DNA from: JABMMZ01 sp044341025
Lineage (GTDB): Bacteria; Bacteroidota; Bacteroidia; NS11-12g; UBA955
NCBI GenBank assembly: GCA_044341025.1
Contig: JBIISM010000003.1
Location: 220,554 to 284,553, forward strand
Length of the DNA: 64,000 nt
Direction of reading: 5' to 3'
The translations under genes and the position numbers were made by a program. Shown piece by piece: positions 50,806 through 59,573 of the stretch. How positions within the stretch are numbered: position 1 is the first letter of the stretch; every line of letters starts with the position of its first letter. The notes beneath the pieces were generated by a model. That model did not search any database. It had not been told where the DNA came from and saw nothing but the letters and a program-made list of their open reading frames with translations.

Positions 50806-53800
50806 TTAACGCAACAACAAAAAACTTGTTTTTAAGAAGTGCCATCTGCCTTTAAAATCTCTCACTTTAAAGGTTACTGCATACATTCCTTCCATGACAT
50901 CATTTTCCATATATTTTCCATCCCATGGCATACTATTATCTGTTTTATACACCATCTCACCCCAACGGTTAAAAATGTTCATTTCATAATATTTAATTCC
51001 AATTCCACCAGGTGCATAAAAGTCATTTATTCCATCACCATTAGGAGAAAATGCAGTAGGAGCATTGAAAACATAGAGGTACCTTATAGTGATTGTTTTA
51101 ATAAAAGTATCTCTGCAACCATAAATATTCCAAACCGTTTGTCGCAGCGTAAACACACCGCTATCTGGATAGCTGTTGACCAAGTTTCGCATCATTGAAT
51201 AGTTGCCATCACCCAAATCATAAATTAATGTATCTGCGCCCATACTCAAATCTGTGATTTGAATTTCTGGGTTAACAATGGTGCCCTGATCAGGATCTGT
51301 TTTAAAACTTGCCACCGGAACAGGATAAACCACTACTTTATCGCTGGTATCATAATCACAATTATAACCTGTTGTAATCCTCAACTTAACGTTAAATGTA
51401 TCACTTAAAAGATACGTATGCTTAGGCTGCTTCAACATAGACGTATCATTGTCTCCAAATTGCCAAAGGTGTGTTTTTACGCTTGAACTTGGAACTATAC
51501 TTTTGTCTATAAACTCAATTGGATCGCCTAAACAAACATTCTGAGCGCTAAATTTAACAACAACAGGCGGGTAACTAACCACTGACTTTTCTATTGAATC
51601 AACGCAGCCAAAATTGCTATAAACTATATGCTTTATTTTAAAATTACCTGAACTTGGAAATATGTGATTTGGGTCTTTTAATAAAGAGCTGGTATTGTCG
51701 CTAAATAACCATTTATAAGTATTAATCGATCCAGAACTAATGTTTGATCTTGTAAAAAATTTAAATTGATTATCAACGCACTTATTGGTATCTCTGAATT
51801 CTGCAATAGGTTGAGGATAAATGGTAAGCAATCCACTTGTATCATAAATACAGCCTTCATTGCTAATAACTATTTGTTTAACGGTATAGGTGCCAGGTTG
51901 GGAATATTTGTAATACGGATTGGCAATAAATACCGAATCCCCATTTCCAAAGTCATAAATCCAATTGCGTATCCCTGTATTGATAAACTGTGATCTGTCT
52001 TTGACAATTACCATGTCCGTAACACAAGTATCCGTGGTGGTAAAACCAGGATTAATTCGAGGATATACTATGGCTTGCTTAATTATAGTGTCTTTACAGC
52101 CTTTATTAGAGCTTACAATTAATCTAATATCAAAGGTATCGCCTATGGCAAAAGCATGAACATAATTTGGATTTGTATATGAACTGCCATCGCTAATATT
52201 ATAATTGTGAGAAACAATATTTCCTTTATTTATAGACGAATTACTAAAAACCGAGCTTTTCTTTCCCTCGCATACCGGCGATACATTAAAACCAGCAATT
52301 GGATTGGTATAAATTTCTACAGATTTGTTTATGCTGTCACGACAACCCATGCTAGAAACTGTCTTGAGTTCTATTTTGTAAATTGTATCTTTAAGGTAAT
52401 AAAATACTGGAGTCTTAACATTAAAAGTGTCGCTTAATATTACCCATTGGTACGCAAGAATTGAATCATTAAAAATACTGGATAAATTAATTGGTTTCAA
52501 GCTGTCTTGACTGCATACATTTGAAACACTAAAACCAGCTTGAGGTCTTGGGTAAACAATAACATCGTTTCTAAATGTGTCCATGCAATTCTGATCGGAT
52601 TCTATATACAATGAAATGTTATACGTATCGGCAACAGCATAATGGTGTTTAAAATTTGATTTAAAATATTGTATGCCATCTCCCATATCAATTTTATAAT
52701 TACTTATAAAACCAGTTAAAACCTTAGAGAGGTCTTTAAATTGAATTGAATCCCCAAAACACACATTGTTGCTTAAAAATTTAGCGCTAGGCAATGGGTT
52801 TACAAATATTGTTTTTCGTATGGTATCTGTGCATCCAAACGATGATTTTGCAGTTAGTTTTATGCTGCTGCTTAATTTCCCCTTTAAATCAAAACTAAAA
52901 TTAGTGACGTTAAAGGTATCCAATGTGTTTTCTATCCATCTTAGATAGCCTATACTATCGTTTAAGACTTTTGATGAATCAGAAATGGTAATTAAATTGC
53001 CATCACATGCTTTGCTAAAACCAAAGTTAGCCTTTGGATATTCTTTCGTAAAAATTGAGATAGAATCTTTAGAATAACAATTTTTGCTGTCGATCAAGGT
53101 GGCTTTGTATTTTGTGTCTTTTTGGGCTTGAACGGTAGGATTATAACTTGTTGTATCTGTTATTTTATAGTTTGGTGTCCAAGCAATTCGCAAACCCCCA
53201 TTCGTGCTTTTAACTATGGTTTTTAAAAGTACTTTTTGTCCGCTGCAAACAGTTGTGTCATTTTGTAAAATACTTATTTGAGGTAATTTATAAATATCAA
53301 TAAAAGTTGTGTCTTTGCTGTTACATTGGCCTCTGTAGGTTGTTAGTATAAATTGTTTTCGTATTTCACCTGAGTCTGAATTGTTGAAAATTCCGAAAGG
53401 ATTTGAAACAGTATCATTGTTTAATTCTATTCCCGGGCTCCACAAATATCTATACCCATTAACCTTTCCAATTCCAATTTTCATGGTGTCTCCACTACAT
53501 ACAGATTTTGAAACGCCCGCGTTTTTTAATGTTGGAATTGGAAACTTACTGTATACAAAATTACAACTACAGGAAGCAGAATCTAATAGCACAAACAAGG
53601 CACAAGAAAGGCCTGCCTTTACTTTAATTTTCTTGTTTATGCTTACAACTCCGTTCTTGGCTAAATTAAAATATTGTGTGTCAATATAGGCCACTAAGTC
53701 TTTTGGGTCAGCTGTTCCGGAATTATTTCTATCATAAACATATTTCAAAACAATTGGATTGGATGAAATTATTTTATTTCCTGTATTTCTAATGCTGTAG

Positions 53801-56800
53801 GTTAAATCTAAAGATTCAGAATCTGAACTGGTAAACACCAACTTGCTTTTCAGTCCAAAGAAGCTTATTGCGCCTTTAAAGACTGGAACTTTTAACAAGC
53901 TATTTCCGGTTACAACATTTATTTTACATTTTGAACTATCTGAAACGCAAACCACTTCTTGCTTAACGGCAGCCTGACTGTATAAATCCAAATTACCACA
54001 ATTTAATTTCGAACCATCAGAAGTATAGTTAAACTCAAATGCCATACTATCGCCCGGGATTACATTGCTTGGTAAACTAAATTCCACCTCTGTAGCACCA
54101 TTAATATTTCTAGTTTTTGTCAATGTATTGTTTGGGCCATTATTGATGTTGTTAAAAGATGCCGAGTCGAACACCATTCCTGGAAGTAAAACAACTTGAT
54201 ATTTATCTTCTATCCCGGTTTTTGAAGGGCCAAGATTGATAATTTTTACTTTTAATTTGCTGCTTTTTTCACAAGGAAATATCGAATCTGATTCCGTTTT
54301 TAAAAGGGTGTAATACGGTCTTGTAACACCTTTAATGTTTAATGGATTGCTGATACATGAATAACTTAAAATAGGATCCCCGCATTTAATATTTCCTGAT
54401 CCACCTGCCCTTATATAATTTCCGCTTGAATAATTGCAATCCGTCTTAACCCTGAAAGATACAATGATCTTATTTTTATTGGTGTCATTAATGCCTTTCA
54501 GTCCAGAACTTAGGCCAGTATTATAAGCACCTAAATTCCACTCATAAGTTGTTCCGCTTTTTAGTGTTGGCAATGGGATCGATGTCTTACTTCCCTTATG
54601 CGGATATTTTAAATAACAAGAACCAGGAACTACGCTCATTCCAATTGGCAAATTAATAAAAGCCTTAGGGTTATAACCATTTGTTATTCCTGCATTTTCT
54701 ATCGTTAAAGTATAGGGTGAATTTGCACATAAATCCACAACATTTGCTGAGTCGGTAATGGAACTTTGAAACTGGGTATTTTGAGGTTCAATGTATAATG
54801 TTATTTTATCTTTCAAACAATTAAATGATGCCAAATCATTTGGATATGATTGACAATTCCAGCCAGAATATAAAATTACACTGTCTTTATTACAGCTGTT
54901 GTAGATTGCTCTAACCTTAAATTTTCTTGATTTATTAAATGGAATAGTGCCCAATTTAAAAATCAAATTTTTTGAGGGCATGGAAGTATCGCTTGCTGCA
55001 TCTTTAATCTGAACTATTTTAACAGCTCCACTATTATCGGGAGCAAACCATGCATTAATATTGCTAAAAGTTGCCGAATAATTTGTGTACTCTAATTCCC
55101 ATTCAGCGGTGTCTTTTGATGCGTAAATTGTAGGGAAAATAGACTTTATTGTCGTTACAGGTTTATTGTAAATAATATTATCGGTATTGCCACTTGATAC
55201 CGTATCATACCCGGAGCCTAATGTATTAAGTCTCTCAAAAATAAAATCGTATTTAATTGGAATATTGCCTTGAGATTGAATTGAACAAGAAGGCTCTATA
55301 AATGCTTGAAAATACCCATGAAATGCATCGTCACTATAATTGACCATTCCTTTGGCCGAATCAACAAAATACTTTCTAACATCATATGAAATAGGATAAG
55401 CGTTAACATTGACTGGCCTAATTGTATCTTTTAACTCGTAAGCGGTTTTATTTGACCCTGCAGTTCGATACTGGGCAAATATTGATTTCTTCATTGTAAA
55501 GCCACTTGGCATATAAAATCTAACCTCTTTTAATCTGGCAAAATTTCTATATTCATATGGAAAATAATTATTGCCCCCATAATTAGAACAGCACGAACCA
55601 ATTCCCATATAATAGTAATTATTCACCGCCACTTGGGCACATGAGTTTAACTGATAATTATCGGCGCAACAAGTGTAAAAATAATAACCAGCCATGATCA
55701 TCTGGCCACTAAACGTATCACACTGAAACTTGTTCGCATTGCTGGTAGGATTTACAACATTACTGGTATAAAACCTGTTTGTGAAATTAATATTCATGGT
55801 AGACCCGCCAATATTGGAGCTTACCTTATACTTTACTCTCACAATTATGCTGTCATCGTTGTTGTATCTATAAGAATTCGAAACACACGACAACAAAGAA
55901 TCTGTGCTAAGATGAATTTTAAACGTAGCATTGTTTCCTGATATGGTTTTGTACCTGCGAATTTGGGTGCAATTGGTCGATAGGGTAATTCCTCTTCGCC
56001 AAACCAATAATTGTATTCCAACAATATCTAAAAATTTACCGCCGGTAATATCTGATTCAATGTAATTATACCGCCAAGATATTATAGAAGATGTTCTCTT
56101 AACTGTGCCGGTATATACAGCCATAATGGTATCGCCAACAAAGCATCTTTCTTCACGAACTTTAAGGGTGTCTATTGAACCTGTATTATCCGGTTTGCCA
56201 TCATTATTATTATCAGGTTTACCAAAATTGATTCTCTGAACTGAAAAATTTTTAAATTTTAAACCGCCGCCACAATTGCTAACACAATGAATTTTAACTG
56301 CCATCGTTTGACAAGTCAAATACAGCCACTCTTTGGGATTACAATTTTTATCTGGGTTATACCTAATCTGCAATTTAATTGATTTATTGCCATTGGCGCC
56401 TGTTTTAGAACAATCTGCTGTTAAATAATAAACCAATTCAGCATTGGCCAGGGAAATCGGAATTGGATGCGGAAAATACCCTCTTATTGTATCTCCTATT
56501 TGTGCAATGCTATCAGGGTTCCAATTTGCGGTTAAATCAGAATTTATAAAATATAAATCTTTTTTTTGTTTGGTATGAACTAAGCCAGGAGGCAATATTA
56601 AATCTACATAATAACGAGCGCTTGAACTGGTAGGAAACAAACTAGCAGAGCTTATTAAAGTCCTGAATTCGCCTTTCTGTCCATTGATAAGATCGGTTGG
56701 AGAAAAGGAACTAGAAGTCATGTAGTGCTGATCATATACTTTCCCCCAAGCCCATGGAACATTTTTTAAATTTTTACATTGGTCCTGATAATCCGCATAA

Positions 56801-58068
56801 TATGCCCAACAATTAACAAGCATATAAGCATTTGAACAAACAGGTACCGTGCAAGTTTCAGTACTCCAAGTTACAAAAAGTGTATCATTGGGTTTCAAAT
56901 CTGGAGATTTTAGTCTGAAAAATCCGATCGGATATAAGCCAATACATCCGTAATATCCCAAATTATAAGTTGCAGTTGTACTGTCTTTGGCTACTTTACT
57001 ATACGTGCCTTTATAGCCAACCTTAATCCTAATAGATGAGGTATCAAAAGTTGACATTACATACGGATAATTTAATGATATTGATACACGTGGGCTTACC
57101 GCAAGCATATTACCAGTATTAACAAATCGAATTTCAGATTTAAAAATATTTTTATTGTAACATGTTGGCGTCACCGGATATGGTATAGCTTTTAGAACAG
57201 GGCTCTTGTTGCTAATTGAAGCAGATCCACTGGTTTTGGCTGTCTGACAGAATTTTTTATTGCAGCCCCAAGTCAACTCAAAAGCAGTATTAAGCTGCTT
57301 ACACCCTTTTATAACATTTGAATCTATAATTGTGAATGTTTCATTTTGGTCTAAAAAGGTATCTAAATTACCAATTGTCTTAAAAAATGAAGTTCCAAAT
57401 GTACTGGTGACAGTATCAAGTATATAAGAATTAGCTCCTTTGTTTACAAAAAATGTTTGGACATCCTTGCCATTGATTCTCTTAAATTTCAATTCTCTTA
57501 AAGGACCTTTTCCATAATTTCCGACAGTAATTGTTCTTGTAAATTTTGTGCCTATATCACCAACAAACGATAGGTTAGCTATTGATGCAATCTGAGCCGA
57601 GGGCACACGAACCTGAAAAGGTATAGAAGATCCAACATCATAATTACCTGTATAATTGGCTCTTACTTGTAATGAAGGAATATTACTGGATAAATAAGAC
57701 AATAAATCACAGTCTGCCGTAAGCAATAATTTAAATTTAAAATTCTTCGCAATTGCCAGATTAGGAGCCGAAAATTCAGGTTGGTTTAAATTTGAAACAT
57801 TGCTTTCACTCATCCCTGCGCCAATAAGCGTATTTTTAACATATTTAATGCCGCTTGGTAGATTTAGTTTAACAATAATGGCTGTTACGGTTCCTGAGGA
57901 TATATTGTAAATTTCAAAATATGAAGTATCATTTACCCCACATATACTTAGTTTAGAAGGCCCGGTAGACTGAATTGACAAACGATTCCCTTGCGCAAAT
58001 GTATTTTGCGCTAAGAGCATAAATAGAAAAAATATTACACGAATGCTATGACGGTATAATTTTATCAA
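50806..58068 (-). CDS. giant adhesin-like surface protein with eight PKD repeats and T9SS type B domain
   Basis: 2420 residues. A signal peptide (~1-26, ending NTFAQ) is followed by a long region (~27-1480) of DUF11-like/Ig-like modules (for example CANSPYTLTIENAGITNGYN, and repeated 'GSGxLxC' strands). Then come two Ig-like units (~1530-1670), eight tandem PKD modules of about 81 residues (~1675-2330), and a C-terminal type B T9SS sorting domain (NAPTAFSPNGDGINDFYAPG ... FNRWGEMVYK ... WDGKY ...). Each PKD unit carries a Cys near position 13 and, in nearly all, a GC near 70. The type B domain means secretion by T9SS and possibly attachment to the surface or to SprB-like gliding filaments. 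The start is a TTG 5 nt after a perfect -7 box. Confidence 0.88.
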   Translation of the reverse strand: MIKLYRHSIRVIFFLFMLLAQNTFAQGNRLSIQSTGPSKLSICGVNDTSYFEIYNISSGTVTAIIVKLNLPSGIKYVKNTLIGAGMSESNVSNLNQPEFSAPNLAIAKNFKFKLLLTADCDLLSYLSSNIPSLQVRANYTGNYDVGSSIPFQVRVPSAQIASIANLSFVGDIGTKFTRTITVGNYGKGPLRELKFKRINGKDVQTFFVNKGANSYILDTVTSTFGTSFFKTIGNLDTFLDQNETFTIIDSNVIKGCKQLNTAFELTWGCNKKFCQTAKTSGSASISNKSPVLKAIPYPVTPTCYNKNIFKSEIRFVNTGNMLAVSPRVSISLNYPYVMSTFDTSSIRIKVGYKGTYSKVAKDSTTATYNLGYYGCIGLYPIGFFRLKSPDLKPNDTLFVTWSTETCTVPVCSNAYMLVNCWAYYADYQDQCKNLKNVPWAWGKVYDQHYMTSSSFSPTDLINGQKGEFRTLISSASLFPTSSSARYYVDLILPPGLVHTKQKKDLYFINSDLTANWNPDSIAQIGDTIRGYFPHPIPISLANAELVYYLTADCSKTGANGNKSIKLQIRYNPDKNCNPKEWLYLTCQTMAVKIHCVSNCGGGLKFKNFSVQRINFGKPDNNNDGKPDNTGSIDTLKVREERCFVGDTIMAVYTGTVKRTSSIISWRYNYIESDITGGKFLDIVGIQLLVWRRGITLSTNCTQIRRYKTISGNNATFKIHLSTDSLLSCVSNSYRYNNDDSIIVRVKYKVSSNIGGSTMNINFTNRFYTSNVVNPTSNANKFQCDTFSGQMIMAGYYFYTCCADNYQLNSCAQVAVNNYYYMGIGSCCSNYGGNNYFPYEYRNFARLKEVRFYMPSGFTMKKSIFAQYRTAGSNKTAYELKDTIRPVNVNAYPISYDVRKYFVDSAKGMVNYSDDAFHGYFQAFIEPSCSIQSQGNIPIKYDFIFERLNTLGSGYDTVSSGNTDNIIYNKPVTTIKSIFPTIYASKDTAEWELEYTNYSATFSNINAWFAPDNSGAVKIVQIKDAASDTSMPSKNLIFKLGTIPFNKSRKFKVRAIYNSCNKDSVILYSGWNCQSYPNDLASFNCLKDKITLYIEPQNTQFQSSITDSANVVDLCANSPYTLTIENAGITNGYNPKAFINLPIGMSVVPGSCYLKYPHKGSKTSIPLPTLKSGTTYEWNLGAYNTGLSSGLKGINDTNKNKIIVSFRVKTDCNYSSGNYIRAGGSGNIKCGDPILSYSCISNPLNIKGVTRPYYTLLKTESDSIFPCEKSSKLKVKIINLGPSKTGIEDKYQVVLLPGMVFDSASFNNINNGPNNTLTKTRNINGATEVEFSLPSNVIPGDSMAFEFNYTSDGSKLNCGNLDLYSQAAVKQEVVCVSDSSKCKINVVTGNSLLKVPVFKGAISFFGLKSKLVFTSSDSESLDLTYSIRNTGNKIISSNPIVLKYVYDRNNSGTADPKDLVAYIDTQYFNLAKNGVVSINKKIKVKAGLSCALFVLLDSASCSCNFVYSKFPIPTLKNAGVSKSVCSGDTMKIGIGKVNGYRYLWSPGIELNNDTVSNPFGIFNNSDSGEIRKQFILTTYRGQCNSKDTTFIDIYKLPQISILQNDTTVCSGQKVLLKTIVKSTNGGLRIAWTPNYKITDTTSYNPTVQAQKDTKYKATLIDSKNCYSKDSISIFTKEYPKANFGFSKACDGNLITISDSSKVLNDSIGYLRWIENTLDTFNVTNFSFDLKGKLSSSIKLTAKSSFGCTDTIRKTIFVNPLPSAKFLSNNVCFGDSIQFKDLSKVLTGFISNYKIDMGDGIQYFKSNFKHHYAVADTYNISLYIESDQNCMDTFRNDVIVYPRPQAGFSVSNVCSQDSLKPINLSSIFNDSILAYQWVILSDTFNVKTPVFYYLKDTIYKIELKTVSSMGCRDSINKSVEIYTNPIAGFNVSPVCEGKKSSVFSNSSINKGNIVSHNYNISDGSSYTNPNYVHAFAIGDTFDIRLIVSSNKGCKDTIIKQAIVYPRINPGFTTTDTCVTDMVIVKDRSQFINTGIRNWIYDFGNGDSVFIANPYYKYSQPGTYTVKQIVISNEGCIYDTSGLLTIYPQPIAEFRDTNKCVDNQFKFFTRSNISSGSINTYKWLFSDNTSSLLKDPNHIFPSSGNFKIKHIVYSNFGCVDSIEKSVVSYPPVVVKFSAQNVCLGDPIEFIDKSIVPSSSVKTHLWQFGDNDTSMLKQPKHTYLLSDTFNVKLRITTGYNCDYDTSDKVVVYPVPVASFKTDPDQGTIVNPEIQITDLSMGADTLIYDLGDGNYSMMRNLVNSYPDSGVFTLRQTVWNIYGCRDTFIKTITIRYLYVFNAPTAFSPNGDGINDFYAPGGIGIKYYEMNIFNRWGEMVYKTDNSMPWDGKYMENDVMEGMYAVTFKVRDFKGRWHFLKTSFLLLR

Positions 58069-58073
58069 TATAG

Positions 58074-58081
58074 CAAATGTA
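58074..58081 (-). promoter_or_regulatory. -7 promoter box of the giant surface-protein gene
   Basis: TACATTTG on the minus strand (TAnnTTTG), 5 nt from the TTG start at 58068; supports that start and predicts a leaderless message. Confidence 0.55.
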
Positions 58082-58130
58082 TTAATAATATATGGGCATT
58101 ACAAAACAATTATAATTTAAAAACTTTAAA

Positions 58131-58138
58131 TATCTTTG
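58131..58138 (+). promoter_or_regulatory. -7 promoter box of glyA
   Basis: TATCTTTG (TAnnTTTG), 10 nt upstream of the glyA ATG. Confidence 0.65.
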
Positions 58139-58148
58139 TGCTTATATC

Positions 58149-59426
58149 ATGCAAAGAGATACACAAATATTCGATCTAATCAATTTAGAACAAGAACGCC
58201 AAGAACATGGCATTGAATTAATCGCTTCAGAAAATTTTGTTTCTAGACAGGTAATGGAAGCAATGGGAAGTGTTTTGACAAATAAATATGCCGAAGGTTT
58301 ACCGGGCAAAAGATATTATGGAGGCTGTGAAATTGTAGACCAAGTTGAACAAATTGCTATTGATAGACTTAAGCAATTATTTGGCGCTGAGTGGGCAAAC
58401 GTTCAGCCGCACAGCGGAGCCCAAGCCAATGCAGCAGTAATGCTTGGCTGCCTAAATGCAGGAGATAAAATTTTAGGGTTTGATTTGAGTCATGGTGGGC
58501 ATTTGACCCATGGATCGCCAGTTAATTTTTCTGGTAAATTGTATGTGCCAAGTTTTTATGGTGTTGAAGAAGAAACGGGTTTAATAGACTTCAATAAAAT
58601 TGCAGAAATTGCAAAAAGGGAGCAACCAAAATTAATAATTTGTGGTGCATCTTCTTACAGTAGAGATTGGGATTACAAAACATTGCGTGAAATCGCTGAT
58701 AGTGTTGGAGCCCTTTTGTTGGCAGACATTTCACATCCTGCAGGATTAATTGCAGCTGGTTTATTAAACAACCCGATTCCATATTGCCATATCGTTACCT
58801 CTACCACCCATAAAACTTTGAGAGGACCAAGGGGGGGTATCATTATGATGGGTAAAGACTTTGAAAATCCTTGGGGTATAAAGACCCCAAAAGGTGAAAT
58901 CAAAATGATGAGCGCAATTCTCGATGGTGCTGTTTTTCCAGGTACTCAAGGCGGCCCGTTAGAACATGTCATTGCATCAAAGGCAGTAGCCTTTGGAGAA
59001 GCTCTAACTGAAGAATATAGAACATATATGCAGCAAGTAAAGTCCAACGCCAGCGCATTGGCCAAAAGTATGGTAGAATTGGGCTATAAAATAATTTCAG
59101 GGGGAACAGATAACCATCTAATGTTAATTGATTTGCGACCAAAAGGCGATATAATTACTGGTAAATTGGCTGAAAACACATTGGTTAAATGTGATATTAC
59201 CATCAATAAAAATACTGTGCCTTTCGAAACCCGGTCTCCGTTTGTTACCTCAGGAATACGCTTAGGTACGCCGGCAATAACATCACGAGGCATGAAAGAA
59301 GAAGATATGTCTAAAATAGCAAGCTTAATAGACAAAGCACTTATGAATCATGACAATCCAGATGTTTTAATGGATATCAAGCTTGAAGTAAATAACTGGA
59401 TGAAACAATTTCCTTTGTATAGTTAA
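58149..59426 (+). CDS. glyA: serine hydroxymethyltransferase
   Basis: 425 residues, the usual length. A PLP enzyme that converts serine and tetrahydrofolate to glycine and 5,10-methylene-tetrahydrofolate, the one-carbon donor used by ThyA (42-43 kb). Landmarks: ELIASENFVSRQVMEAMGSV, LTNKYAEGLPGKRYYGG, NVQPHSGAQANAAV, DISHPAGLIAAG, and the PLP lysine Lys222 in TSTTHKTLRGPRGGIIM. GTPAITSRGMKEEDM lies near the C-terminus. Divergent from the giant surface-protein gene, with 80 bp holding both promoters. Ends at a terminator shared with the convergent T9SS gene. Confidence 0.96.
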   Translation: MQRDTQIFDLINLEQERQEHGIELIASENFVSRQVMEAMGSVLTNKYAEGLPGKRYYGGCEIVDQVEQIAIDRLKQLFGAEWANVQPHSGAQANAAVMLGCLNAGDKILGFDLSHGGHLTHGSPVNFSGKLYVPSFYGVEEETGLIDFNKIAEIAKREQPKLIICGASSYSRDWDYKTLREIADSVGALLLADISHPAGLIAAGLLNNPIPYCHIVTSTTHKTLRGPRGGIIMMGKDFENPWGIKTPKGEIKMMSAILDGAVFPGTQGGPLEHVIASKAVAFGEALTEEYRTYMQQVKSNASALAKSMVELGYKIISGGTDNHLMLIDLRPKGDIITGKLAENTLVKCDITINKNTVPFETRSPFVTSGIRLGTPAITSRGMKEEDMSKIASLIDKALMNHDNPDVLMDIKLEVNNWMKQFPLYS

Positions 59427-59466
59427 AATTATGCGCCAATTTTGGAGGCATAGATGGTATTAAAAA

Positions 59467-59573
59467 ATTAACATAAAAAAAGGGGTGCATTAAATGCACC
59501 CCTTTTTAGAATAATTATTAAAATCTTATTGTAAAACGACGCGTTTGGTAATCACTTGACCGTCTGCAATTAA
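59467..59573. repeat. copy 1 of a >=107-bp perfect direct repeat
   Basis: Identical base for base to 63894-64000 as far as the window shows. The unit covers a terminator and the last 15 codons plus stop of a T9SS sorting domain. The 5' boundary is sharp (59467); the other boundary is not seen because the second copy runs off the window. Confidence 0.95.
59475..59507. terminator. bidirectional terminator between glyA and the T9SS protein gene
   Basis: AAAAAGGGGTGCAT pairs with ATGCACCCCTTTTT around a three-base loop; A and T runs on both sides serve both convergent genes. Confidence 0.93.
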
